Source: Streptomyces fodineus (GTDB lineage: Bacteria > Actinomycetota > Actinomycetes > Streptomycetales > Streptomycetaceae). From it: DNA of 64,000 nucleotides. The stretch is from the NCBI RefSeq assembly GCF_001735805.1, contig NZ_CP017248.1, positions 8,866,001 through 8,930,000 on the forward strand, read 5' to 3'. The translations under genes were made by a program, and so were the position numbers. Below, piece by piece: positions 33,370 to 42,139 of this stretch. Under the pieces are notes generated by a model. It ran no database searches. It saw only the letters and a program-made list of their open reading frames with translations, and was not told the DNA's origin. The stretch's first letter is position 1, and every line of letters starts with the position of its first letter.

Positions 33370-33727
33370 CGGATGCCGCCTGCGGCGGAAACCCTGGCCG
33401 AGGCCCCCTCCGCCCGATGCCACCCCCGGGCGGATGTCACCCCGTCCTCGGTCGAAGCCACCCCCGGGCCGAAGCCACCCCCGGGCCGAAGCCACCCCCG
33501 GGCCGGGGCCCCGGCCGATCCCCCCGGCCGACCATTTCCCGGCCGATCCACCCCCCGGCCGACCATTTCCCGGCCGATCCACTTCCCAGCCGATCCCCCC
33601 CCCGCCGATCCACCCTCCTGGCCGATCCACCCCCCGGCCCATCCACCCCGTGCCCGCCCAAGGCCACCCGGCCCAAGGGAAGGGCGTACCTCTGGCCGTC
33701 GTGGATCAGCGCGTGTTACGAAGAACC
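33370..33727. other. Repeat-bearing interval before the FAD oxidoreductase
   Basis: 358 bases with no gene; long C-rich runs on the plus strand and the tandem repeats annotated at 33454-33650. Open frames through it are Pro/Arg-rich and not credible. Confidence 0.7.
33454..33650. repeat. Two small tandem arrays (17 bp and 31 bp)
   Basis: GAAGCCACCCCCGGGCC occurs three times in a row at 33454-33504. Just after it a 25-base block beginning GGCCGACCATTTCCCGG occurs at 33526-33550 and again at 33557-33581 (period 31), with further partial GCCGATCCACC copies to about 33650. Confidence 0.85.
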
Positions 33728-35293
33728 ATGCCTGCCAACGCGCACACCCGCAGCTACGACGCCGTCATCGTCGGCGGTGGACACAACGGCCTGGTCGCCG
33801 CCGCCTACCTGGCCCGGGCGGGCCGTTCGGTGCTGGTGCTGGAACGGCTGGACCACACGGGCGGCGCCGCGATCTCCACCCGCCCGTTCGCCGGTGTCGA
33901 CGCCCGCCTGTCGCGGTACTCCTACCTGGTCAGCCTGCTGCCGCAGAAGATCGTGCGCGACCTCGCCCTGGACTTCCGGGTCCGCTCCCGCACCATCTCC
34001 TCGTACACCCCGGCGGAGCGGGACGGCCGGCCCACGGGACTCCTCGTCGGCGGCGGCGAGCAGCGCACCCGGGAGGCCTTCGCCCGGCTGACCGGCGGCG
34101 AGCGCGAGTACCAGGTCTGGCAGCGCTTCTACGGCATGACCACGCGCGTCGCCGAGCGCGTCTTCCCGACCCTCACCGAGCCCCTGCCCGGCCGCGACGA
34201 ACTACGCCGCCGCATCGACGACGAGACCGCGTGGCGGGCTCTGTTCGAGGAACCGATCGGCGTCGCCGTGGAGGAGAACTTCACCGACGACCTGGTCCGG
34301 GGTGTGGTCCTCACCGATGCCCTGATCGGCACCTTCGCCGACGCCCACGACCCCTCCCTCGTCCAGAACCGCTGCTTCCTCTACCACGTCATCGGCGGCG
34401 GCACCGGCGCCTGGGACGTGCCCGTCGGCGGCATGGGCGCCCTCACCGACGCCCTGGCCGCCGCCGCCCGCTCGGCCGGCGCGGTCATCGCCACCGGACA
34501 CGAGGCGGTCCGGATCGCCACCGACGGACACACCGCCGAGGTCACCTACCGAACGGCCGACGGCGAGGGCGTCGCCGCCGCCCGGCACGTCCTGGTCAAC
34601 GCCTCCCCGCACGAGCTGGCCGCCCTGACCGGGGACCCGTCGCCCGAACCGGCCGAGGGCGCCCAGCTCAAGGTCAACATGCTGCTCACCCGGCTGCCGA
34701 AGCTGCGCGATACGGCCGTCGACCCGCGCGAGGCCTTCGCCGGCACCTTCCACATCGCCGAGGGCTACCGGCAGCTGGCCACCGCCCACGCGCAGGCCGC
34801 CGCCGGTGAACTCCCGGCCGTCCCGCCCTCGGAGATCTACTGCCACTCCCTGACCGACCCCACCATCCTCGGCCCCGGCCTCGCCGAGCGCGGCTACCAG
34901 ACGCTCACCCTGTTCGGCCTGCACACCCCGGCCCGGCTCTTCGACCAGGACAACGACGCCGTACGAGAGGAGCTGCTGAAGTCGACCCTCGCCCAGCTCG
35001 ATGCCCACCTCGCCGAACCGCTCGCCGACTGCCTGGCCACCGACGCCGACGGCCGCCCCTGCATCGAGGCGAAGACCCCGCTCGACCTCGAAAGGGACCT
35101 CAGGCTGCCCGGCGGCAACATCTTCCACCGCGCCCTGTCCTGGCCCTACGCCCAGCCGGACACGGGCCGTTGGGGAGTGGAGACCCGGCACCCGAACGTC
35201 CTGCTGTGCGGCGCGGGCGCGGTGCGCGGGGGAGGGGTGAGCGGGGTGCCGGGGCACAATGCGGCGATGGCGGTGCTGGAGGCCACCTCGTAA
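33728..35293 (+). CDS. Phytoene-desaturase-like FAD-dependent oxidoreductase
   Basis: A 521-residue flavoprotein of the NAD(P)/FAD amine-oxidase/phytoene-desaturase group. The dinucleotide motif is DAVIVGGGHNGLVAAAYLAR followed by GRSVLVLERLDHTGGAA; the C-terminal FAD segment is NVLLCGAGAVRGGGVSGVPG, then HNAAMAVLEAT. The middle domain resembles other Streptomyces members whose substrates are unknown; some act on carotenoids, others on lipids. No good ribosome site is seen before the ATG. It is followed 77 bases later by the nitronate monooxygenase and acyl-CoA ligase pair, separated by a TCTGAC-N5-GTCAGA operator, so it may be a separate unit. Confidence 0.82.
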   Translation: MPANAHTRSYDAVIVGGGHNGLVAAAYLARAGRSVLVLERLDHTGGAAISTRPFAGVDARLSRYSYLVSLLPQKIVRDLALDFRVRSRTISSYTPAERDGRPTGLLVGGGEQRTREAFARLTGGEREYQVWQRFYGMTTRVAERVFPTLTEPLPGRDELRRRIDDETAWRALFEEPIGVAVEENFTDDLVRGVVLTDALIGTFADAHDPSLVQNRCFLYHVIGGGTGAWDVPVGGMGALTDALAAAARSAGAVIATGHEAVRIATDGHTAEVTYRTADGEGVAAARHVLVNASPHELAALTGDPSPEPAEGAQLKVNMLLTRLPKLRDTAVDPREAFAGTFHIAEGYRQLATAHAQAAAGELPAVPPSEIYCHSLTDPTILGPGLAERGYQTLTLFGLHTPARLFDQDNDAVREELLKSTLAQLDAHLAEPLADCLATDADGRPCIEAKTPLDLERDLRLPGGNIFHRALSWPYAQPDTGRWGVETRHPNVLLCGAGAVRGGGVSGVPGHNAAMAVLEATS

Positions 35294-35312
35294 CGTAAGG
35301 CTGCCAAAGGAA

Positions 35313-35329
35313 TCTGACGGGACGTCAGA
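35313..35329. promoter_or_regulatory. Operator-like palindrome TCTGACGGGACGTCAGA
   Basis: Six-base arms TCTGAC and GTCAGA around GGGAC, 41 bases before the nitronate monooxygenase start. The same arms and spacing, and the same following AAAAC, occur at 57949-57965. Geometry fits a TetR-family repressor. Confidence 0.7.
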
Positions 35330-35370
35330 AAACTCTTCCCTCCTCCGGTCCGCTGCGGCATCCTGCGCCC

Positions 35371-36483
35371 ATGCAGACGGAGCTGAGCAGGAAACTGGGA
35401 GTCGAGCACGCCGTCTTCGGCTTCACGCCGTTCCCCGCCGTCGCCGCGGCCATCAGCCGGGCCGGCGGCTTCGGCGTGCTCGGCGCGGTCCGCTACACCG
35501 CCCCCGAAGACCTCAAACGCGACCTCGACTGGCTCGACGCGCACACCGGCGGCCGGCCCTACGGGCTGGACGTCGTCATGCCCGCGAAGAAGGTCGAAGG
35601 CGTGACCGAGGCCGACGTCGAGGCGATGATCCCGGAGGGACACCGGCAGTTCGTGCGGGACACCCTCGCCAAGTACGGCGTCCCCGAGCTGGCCGAGGGC
35701 GAGGCGTCCGGCTGGCGCATCACCGGCTGGATGGAGCAGGTCGCCCGCACCCAGCTCGACGTCGCCTTCGACTACCCGATCCGGCTCCTCGCCAACGCCC
35801 TCGGCTCCCCGCCTGCCGACGTCGTCGCCCGTGCCCACGACCGGGACGTGCTGGTCGCCGCGCTCGCGGGCAGCGCCCGGCACGCCCGCAAGCACCAGGA
35901 GGCGGGCATCGACATCGTCGTCGCCCAGGGTTACGAGGCCGGCGGCCACACCGGCGAGATCGCCACCATGGTGCTCACCCCCGAGGTCGTGGAGGCCGTC
36001 GATCCCCTGCCCGTCCTGGCGGCCGGAGGCATCGGCAGTGGGCAACAGGTGGCCGCTGCCCTCAGCCTCGGTGCCCAGGGTGTGTGGCTTGGCTCTATAT
36101 GGCTGACCACCACAGAGGCCGATCTGCACTCACCCGCCCTGACCCGCAGGCTCCTCGCCGCCGGGTCCGGTGACACCGTGCGCTCCCGTGCCCTCACGGG
36201 CAAGCCCGCACGCCAGCTCCGTACCGAGTGGACCGACGCGTGGGACGACCCGGCCGGCCCCGGCACCCTGCCCATGCCGCTACAGGGACTGCTGGTGGCC
36301 GAGGCGGTCTCCCGGATCCAGAAGTACGAGGTCGAACCGCTGCTCGGCACACCGGTCGGGCAGATCGTCGGCCGGATGAGCAGCGAACGCAGCGTCCAGG
36401 CCGTCTTCGACGACCTCACCCGCGGCTTCGAGAAGGCCGTGGACCGCATCAACCGCATCGCCGGAAGGAGCGGCCAGTCGTGA
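35371..36483 (+). CDS. Nitronate monooxygenase family protein
   Basis: A 370-residue FMN TIM-barrel enzyme of the 2-nitropropane dioxygenase type. Signature segments are VAAAISRAGGFGVLGAVRYT, VAQGYEAGGHTGEIATMVLT (with the conserved His) and PVLAAGGIGSGQQVAAALSL. Such proteins oxidise nitronates, but actinobacterial members also work as flavin reductases of CoA-linked lipid or steroid intermediates. Its stop overlaps the GTG of the acyl-CoA ligase, so the pair is translationally coupled and a CoA-thioester role is plausible. No ribosome site is evident before the ATG. Confidence 0.85.
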   Translation: MQTELSRKLGVEHAVFGFTPFPAVAAAISRAGGFGVLGAVRYTAPEDLKRDLDWLDAHTGGRPYGLDVVMPAKKVEGVTEADVEAMIPEGHRQFVRDTLAKYGVPELAEGEASGWRITGWMEQVARTQLDVAFDYPIRLLANALGSPPADVVARAHDRDVLVAALAGSARHARKHQEAGIDIVVAQGYEAGGHTGEIATMVLTPEVVEAVDPLPVLAAGGIGSGQQVAAALSLGAQGVWLGSIWLTTTEADLHSPALTRRLLAAGSGDTVRSRALTGKPARQLRTEWTDAWDDPAGPGTLPMPLQGLLVAEAVSRIQKYEVEPLLGTPVGQIVGRMSSERSVQAVFDDLTRGFEKAVDRINRIAGRSGQS

Positions 36484-38030
36484 GCACACCCCCTGCCGGA
36501 TTCTGGGCCCAGGCCGCCCAGCACCCCGACCGCGCGGTCCTTGTCGCCCCCGACGGCGAGGAGTGGACCGCCGGGCGTCTGCACGGCGCCGCCAACCGGC
36601 TCGTCCACGGGCTGCGCGCGGCAGGCCTCGAGCGCGGCGACGCCTTCGCCGTCGTCCTGCCCAACGGCGTCGAGTTCCTCACCGCCTACCTGGCCGCGAC
36701 CCAGGCCGGCCTCTATCTGGTCCCGGTCAACCACCACCTCGTCGGCCCCGAGATCGCCTGGATCGTCGGCGACTGTGGGGCCAAGGCGCTCATCGCCCAC
36801 GAGCGGTTCGCCGACGCTGCGCGCGCCGCCGCCGACGAGGCGGGCCTGGCCGCCACACGCCGGTACGCGGTCGGCGAGGTCGGCGGCTTCCGGCCGTACG
36901 CCGAACTCCTCGACGGGCAACCGGAGTCCGCGCCCGATCGCCGGGAGCTCGGCTGGGTCATGAACTACACCTCCGGTACGACGGGGCGCCCGCGCGGGAT
37001 CCGCCGCCCGCTGCCCGGCAAGCCGCCCGAGGAGGCCTATCTGGGCGGCTTCCTCGGGATCTTCGGCATCAAGCCGTTCGACGACAACGTCCACCTCGTC
37101 TGCTCACCGCTGTACCACACGGCCGTCCTGCAGTTCGCGGGCGCGTCGCTGCACATAGGCCACCGCCTCGTCCTGATGGACAAGTGGACCCCGGACGAGA
37201 TGCTGCGCCTCATCGACACCCACCGGTGCACGCACACCCATATGGTCCCGACCCAGTTCCATCGCCTGCTGGCCCTCCCGGACGAGGTGAAGGCCCGCTA
37301 CGACGTCTCGTCCATGCGGCACGCCATCCACGGCGCCGCCCCCTGCCCGGACCATGTGAAGCGGGCCATGATCGACTGGTGGGGCCACTGTGTGGAGGAG
37401 TACTACGCGGCCAGCGAGGGCGGCGGCGCCTTCGCCACCGCCGAGGACTGGCTGAAGAAGCCCGGCACGGTCGGCAAGGCCTGGCCCATCAGCGAACTCG
37501 CGGTCTTCGACGACGAGGGCAACCGGCTCCCGCCCGGCCAACTGGGCACCGTCTACATGAAGATGACCACCGGTGGCTTCGCGTACCACAAGGACGAGGC
37601 CAAGACCCGCAAGAACCGCATCGGCGACTTCTTCACCGTCGGCGACCTCGGCTACCTCGACGAGGACGGGTATCTCTTCCTCCGCGACCGCAAGATCGAC
37701 ATGATCATCTCCGGTGGGGTCAACATCTACCCGGCCGAGATCGAGTCGGTGCTCCTGTCCCACCCGGCCGTCGCCGACGCCGCCGTCTTCGGCATCCCGC
37801 ACGACGACTGGGGCGAGGAGGTCAAGGCCGTCGTCGAACCGGCACCCGGCCACGAGCCCGGCCCGGCCCTCGCCGCCGCCCTGCACGACCACTGCGCCGA
37901 GCGGCTCGCCGGCTACAAGCGGCCCAAGAGCGTCGACTTCATCGCCGACATGCCCCGCGACCCCAACGGCAAGCTGTACAAGCGGCGGTTGCGCGATCCG
38001 TACTGGGAGGGGCGGACACGGGCGGTGTGA
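36480..38030 (+). CDS. Acyl-CoA synthetase (adenylate-forming)
   Basis: A 516-residue class I adenylate-forming ligase. Motifs: MNYTSGTTGRPRGIRRPLPG (AMP/phosphate loop), EEYYAASEGGG, GDLGYLDEDGYLFLRDRKID and MIISGGVNIYPAEIESVLLS (hinge), and NGKLYKRRL with the catalytic Lys. It activates a carboxylic acid with ATP and transfers it to CoA; chain or ring specificity cannot be read. It starts at GTG overlapping the nitronate monooxygenase stop (GTGA). The probable promoter is the TCTGAC-N5-GTCAGA region 1.1 kb upstream. It converges on the LuxR gene with six bases between. Confidence 0.88.
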   Translation: MSTPPAGFWAQAAQHPDRAVLVAPDGEEWTAGRLHGAANRLVHGLRAAGLERGDAFAVVLPNGVEFLTAYLAATQAGLYLVPVNHHLVGPEIAWIVGDCGAKALIAHERFADAARAAADEAGLAATRRYAVGEVGGFRPYAELLDGQPESAPDRRELGWVMNYTSGTTGRPRGIRRPLPGKPPEEAYLGGFLGIFGIKPFDDNVHLVCSPLYHTAVLQFAGASLHIGHRLVLMDKWTPDEMLRLIDTHRCTHTHMVPTQFHRLLALPDEVKARYDVSSMRHAIHGAAPCPDHVKRAMIDWWGHCVEEYYAASEGGGAFATAEDWLKKPGTVGKAWPISELAVFDDEGNRLPPGQLGTVYMKMTTGGFAYHKDEAKTRKNRIGDFFTVGDLGYLDEDGYLFLRDRKIDMIISGGVNIYPAEIESVLLSHPAVADAAVFGIPHDDWGEEVKAVVEPAPGHEPGPALAAALHDHCAERLAGYKRPKSVDFIADMPRDPNGKLYKRRLRDPYWEGRTRAV

Positions 38031-38036
38031 CCACGT

Positions 38037-40946
38037 TCAGGGGCGAAGGCGAGGACAGCTCTCCAGGACCCCGGCGAGCCCGGCGGCGTCGGTGCCGATC
38101 TTCCGGTAGACGCTGGACAGCAACTGCCGCACACCCTGCTCGGTGAGGCGCAGTTCCTTGGCGATGACCGCCACCGGGTGCCCCTGGGCGGACAGTTCGG
38201 CGGTACGGCGTTCCCGGCCCGTCAGCGTGTCCGCCTGCGCATACCGCAGGGGCAGCGGACGCATTCCCGCCGCCGAGAGTTCTGCCCTGGCCCGGGCGGC
38301 GAGCGCCTCGGCCCCGCAGTGGACGGCGCCTTCCAGGCCTTGGTAGAGCCGCTCGGCGGCCTCCTGCAACCGCCCGTTGCGAGACAGCGCCGCGCCGTGG
38401 CCGACCTGGGCGCGCGCCAGCTCGTAGGCGGCGGGCGACTGCTCCAGGTGGTGGACGGCGTCCGCGTACAGGTCGAGTGCCGCCGGGCCACCGGTCACCT
38501 CGGCGAGGGTGTGGAGGGCCTGGCCGATGGTGGAGGCGGCGCCGAACTTCCGGGCCCGCCGCACGGCGTCCTGCGCATGGCCGAGCGCCTCCTGTGGGGC
38601 GGTGGGAGCGAGCGCGGAGGCGAGCCGCAGCTGCCACGGGCACCATGCCGGGTTCCGCCAGGCCCGTTTGTCCAGCCAGTGCCCGACCGAGGACAGCAAC
38701 GTCGCTGCTTCGGCGTGCCGTCCCTCTCCCAGGAGCAGTTCCGCGTACACGGTGCGCGGGTCGGGATAGATGACGGCGTTCGGAGTCATGTCACCGAAGT
38801 GGTGCTCGTCGGCCAGTGCGCGTGCCTCGGTGATGCGCCCACGGGCGAGCAGGGTCTGGATGAGGATGCTGACGCCGAACAACTGGGCGGCCACGACCCC
38901 TTCCACCTTGTCGGCGATGCGCAGCCCTTCCCGTACGAGGTCTTCGGCTTCGGCGAGGCAGCCCCGGCGGTAGCGGACGTAGCCGGCGATGGTCTGACCG
39001 AAGGCCAGGTGGGAGCCGTGCCAGCCCTTGGCCGCGCATTCGGCGATACCCGTGCTGAACAACTCCTCGGCCTGTCGCGGCTGGTCGCCGTACATGAACA
39101 CCAGAGCGACCGAAAGGGGTACCTCGAAACCGCGGTTCTCGTCGGTCCAGCTCATGCCGCCGTGCAGGGCTTTCTCGGCGTACGTCAGGGCGGTCTGCCG
39201 CGGTTCGCCACGCTTGACGGCATCCCAGGCCCGCAGCCCCAGGATGTAGCGTTCCTCCAGACTGAGACCGGGCAACTTCTCGGCAAGTCGCGCAAGTGTC
39301 CGGGAGCGGGCGGGCGAGTCGGGGTCGTCGGTGCGGACCATGCTCCAGACGAACTGATCTGCCTGCATGCGCAGTCTGACGCGGGGATTCCTGGCCTGCT
39401 TCGCCTCCTCGGCGGCCACGGCCACGGCCTCGGCCAGCTGATCGGTGTGGGCCAGAGCCGTCGTCAGCTGATAGACGATGGAGGCGCGCAGCTCGGGGTC
39501 GACGTCGGGCTCGGCCAGCGCCTGGCGGAGATGCCTCACCGTGGCCCTGGGCTCGATCAGGAACGTGGCGCACGCGAGTTCGTGAAGGACCGCGGCACGG
39601 TCCTCGGGCAGCGGCGGCTCCTGCAACGCGCGGGTCAGCAACCGCCGGGCGGCCTCGGTCGCGCCGGCACGGAGGTATTCGCGTGCGGCCTCGCGCAGAC
39701 AGGCGACCGCTTCGGGACTGCCTTCGCAAGGGACCTCCAGCAGATGCCGGGCGGCGGCGGTGGGTCCGTAGCCCGCGGCCAGGACGGCCTGCGCGGCGGT
39801 GTTGTGCAGGCCTGCCCGGAAGGCCGTACGGATCGACCGGTAGATCGTCGTGGCGATCAGCGGGTGAACGAACTCCAGCTCACCTTCCGGGCCATGGCTG
39901 TCGGCCAGGATCCGGGCCGCGCGCAGTTTCTGGGTCGCCTCGGCTGCGGCCTCCTCGCCGAGCACCGCGATGGTCGCGGCGAGCTGAGGCGAGAACGGTG
40001 ACCCCAGTACGGCCGCGGTGTGCGCGAAGCGGACCGTTGCCGTGTCGAGTCGTTCCAGACGGTCGATCAGTCCCGGGCCCTTGATCGCGGCGGCCAGCTC
40101 ACGCATCGCGGGCAGGTCGTCCTCGGTGCCGCGCAGTTTCCGCTCGGCGAGTCCGATGGCCAGCTCCACCGCTTCGAAGGGGCTCCCGCCGGTGGCCGAC
40201 CAGCATTCCTTGCAGAACCGGTCCTCGGCCGCGTTCCCGAGTTCGTTCCTGACGATCTGCGCCACGCCGTCGGCGGTGAGCAGCGCCAGGTCGTGGGGGC
40301 GGTCTCCGTGGTGTCCCACGAGCGTGCGGAATTCGCCCGCTTCGGACGGCAGCTCGTCGGGCCGGTAGGCGACCACGATCAGCAGCGGAAGATCCTCGAC
40401 GCGGGATGCGAAGGAGTCGAGCCAGCTGAGTGACTCGGTGTCCGCCCAGTGCAGGTCGTCCAGGAGCAGGACGACCGGCGCTTTCCTCACCGTGAGCCGC
40501 GTCATGACCCAGTCGAGGCCTTCGCGGACCCCTGTCCTGTCCGGCGCGGGACCGGGGCCACACGCTTCGAGGCCGAGCACGGCGGCGACGATGTCGTACC
40601 AACTTCCGAGGAAGGCGCGGAGTTCCGCCCCCTCCATCCTCGCCAGTGAGGGCTGCACCAACTGGCGCACCACGCGGAACGCCGAACCCTGTTCGGCCTC
40701 CCCGCCTCTGCCCGACAGCACCGTGAATCCGTATGCCGCGGCCTGGGCACGTGCCTGCGTCATGAGCGCCGTCTTGCCCAGCCCGGCCGGCCCGGTGAAG
40801 GCGAGCACTCCCTTGCCCCTCGCTCGCGGCATGCCGTCCGCGGTGCGCCGCAGCTCCTGGAACGCGGCATCGAGGGCCTGAAGTTCCCGTCGGCGCTCGA
40901 TCAGCATCTGTTGCTGTGTGATCGGTTGCCGCGGCGCCGTCGCCAT
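38037..40946 (-). CDS. Large AAA-ATPase LuxR-family transcriptional regulator
   Basis: A 969-residue LAL-type regulator. Walker A GPAGLGKT is at 52-59 and Walker B LLLDDLHWAD at about 160-169; SGGSPFEAVEL-type and WSATGGSPF elements follow. A long helical middle of TPR-like repeats reaches about residue 890, and the C-terminal LuxR helix-turn-helix reads LTGRERRTAELSAQGHPVAV and LRLTEQGVRQLLSSVYRKIG. LAL proteins often act as pathway-specific activators in Streptomyces secondary metabolism. It lies between the acyl-CoA ligase and the terpene synthase/P450 pair, on the same strand as that pair, and is the natural candidate to control it. It starts with ATG at 40946; there is no clear linked promoter motif. 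Confidence 0.85.
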   Translation of the reverse strand: MATAPRQPITQQQMLIERRRELQALDAAFQELRRTADGMPRARGKGVLAFTGPAGLGKTALMTQARAQAAAYGFTVLSGRGGEAEQGSAFRVVRQLVQPSLARMEGAELRAFLGSWYDIVAAVLGLEACGPGPAPDRTGVREGLDWVMTRLTVRKAPVVLLLDDLHWADTESLSWLDSFASRVEDLPLLIVVAYRPDELPSEAGEFRTLVGHHGDRPHDLALLTADGVAQIVRNELGNAAEDRFCKECWSATGGSPFEAVELAIGLAERKLRGTEDDLPAMRELAAAIKGPGLIDRLERLDTATVRFAHTAAVLGSPFSPQLAATIAVLGEEAAAEATQKLRAARILADSHGPEGELEFVHPLIATTIYRSIRTAFRAGLHNTAAQAVLAAGYGPTAAARHLLEVPCEGSPEAVACLREAAREYLRAGATEAARRLLTRALQEPPLPEDRAAVLHELACATFLIEPRATVRHLRQALAEPDVDPELRASIVYQLTTALAHTDQLAEAVAVAAEEAKQARNPRVRLRMQADQFVWSMVRTDDPDSPARSRTLARLAEKLPGLSLEERYILGLRAWDAVKRGEPRQTALTYAEKALHGGMSWTDENRGFEVPLSVALVFMYGDQPRQAEELFSTGIAECAAKGWHGSHLAFGQTIAGYVRYRRGCLAEAEDLVREGLRIADKVEGVVAAQLFGVSILIQTLLARGRITEARALADEHHFGDMTPNAVIYPDPRTVYAELLLGEGRHAEAATLLSSVGHWLDKRAWRNPAWCPWQLRLASALAPTAPQEALGHAQDAVRRARKFGAASTIGQALHTLAEVTGGPAALDLYADAVHHLEQSPAAYELARAQVGHGAALSRNGRLQEAAERLYQGLEGAVHCGAEALAARARAELSAAGMRPLPLRYAQADTLTGRERRTAELSAQGHPVAVIAKELRLTEQGVRQLLSSVYRKIGTDAAGLAGVLESCPRLRP

Positions 40947-41131
40947 GTGCCGTACCGCCTTCTGTCGTTCGGCCGGGGGAGCCGAGCGTACGCCTCAGGG
41001 AGGCGGGGCAAGTCGGATTGAGTTCCATGGAGTGAATGATTGACTGCAGGTGGGATAATCCCCGCTCGCAGGGTAGAGGACCCGACTGGACACCTTCCCG
41101 TGGCGCTCTCGCCAGAGCGCGACAGGTGTGG

Positions 41132-42139
41132 CTACGGCGCGGCGGGCACCGACATCACGTCCGCGTAGCGCGGCACGGTGCGGGACCAGTGGTAGCACCC
41201 GCGGATCCAGCCGACCATGCCCTCCACGTAGCCGACGCCCGCCGGGCTCAACTGCGGTTCGATCTCTGTGTAGAGATTCTGGAACTCCTCGATCGTTGCG
41301 TTGATCTCCTGGATCGCCAGGAGGATGGCGGCCTGCAGGGAGCATTGGTGCTCGCGCTGGTGGGCCAGGGCCAGATTGATCATTTCTCCCGCTCGCTGTT
41401 CTTTCACCGCGGAGAACAGGTCGGCCGTCCACACCGCCGCGTCGGCCGACAGCCGGCTCAGTCGCCGTACGACGGGGTCATGGAGCTCGGCTGGTGAGAG
41501 CTCGCGCGGCTGGGCGGCCTCGTACAGCGGGTAGAACGGCTCGACGCCCGCGGTCAGCGACCGTATGGAGGTGCAGTCGCCGGTCCGCACGAGGAAGGGG
41601 TCGGCCTGGGCCACCGCCTCGTACAACAGACCGTGCACGTATTCACGGCTCTGCCACGCCCATCGCGCGGCCTGCGCGGGCGTGCACCGTTGCCGGACCT
41701 GCCGGTGCAGATCGGCCAGGGCCGCTCCGAGGGGAGTGCTGGGCGCTCGGCCGTCCCGCAGAATCGCGATGCTTTCGCACAGCATCGGCAGCAGCCTGCC
41801 CGGAGAGTGCCGACCGAGGTCTTCCGCCCGGTCGTCGAAGACGAATTGATAGGCGATCTGACAGGCCACGATCTGGAGAAGACCGGAATCCAGGGTGGGA
41901 CTGGTGAAGGACGCGAGCTCGGCGGGGCGGGTACGGGCGATCATCGCCGCCACACCTGGTACGTCGGTCAGCCCCCATAAGCTCAGCCATGCGTCGACGC
42001 CTGCCGTGGCTTCGGATTCATGGGGGTTGCGCAGGAACGGGAAGGGCATGCGGAGGTTGGTGTCGATCAGATCCCTGAGGGTCGAGACCGGAATTCCGTC
42101 CGGTACACCGACCGTGATTTCCTCATGCGTTGCCGACAC
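41132..42139 (-). CDS. Class I terpene synthase with atypical NSE motif
   Basis: A 335-residue terpene cyclase. The Asp-rich metal motif is FDDRAED (Asp102-Asp103), and the C-terminal W-x6-RY motif is WSRTVPRY. The second metal motif, normally NDxxSxxxE, reads ADLFSAVKE (residues 239-247), so the first metal-binding Asn is Ala while Asp240, Ser243 and Glu247 remain. Bacterial enzymes of this type convert FPP or GPP to cyclic terpenes; the product cannot be predicted, and activity may be altered. The GTG at 42139 has AGGTGA 5 bases upstream and overlaps the end of the P450 gene by 17 bases, so translation is coupled. Confidence 0.8.
   Translation of the reverse strand: MSATHEEITVGVPDGIPVSTLRDLIDTNLRMPFPFLRNPHESEATAGVDAWLSLWGLTDVPGVAAMIARTRPAELASFTSPTLDSGLLQIVACQIAYQFVFDDRAEDLGRHSPGRLLPMLCESIAILRDGRAPSTPLGAALADLHRQVRQRCTPAQAARWAWQSREYVHGLLYEAVAQADPFLVRTGDCTSIRSLTAGVEPFYPLYEAAQPRELSPAELHDPVVRRLSRLSADAAVWTADLFSAVKEQRAGEMINLALAHQREHQCSLQAAILLAIQEINATIEEFQNLYTEIEPQLSPAGVGYVEGMVGWIRGCYHWSRTVPRYADVMSVPAAP

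Noticed and set aside
30058..33642. Very long minus-strand open frame (1194 residues) over the MpaB and kinase genes
   Set aside because: Low-complexity Val/Gly/Ala/Asp text with repeats mirroring the TPR repeats on the plus strand; no domain and no start signal.
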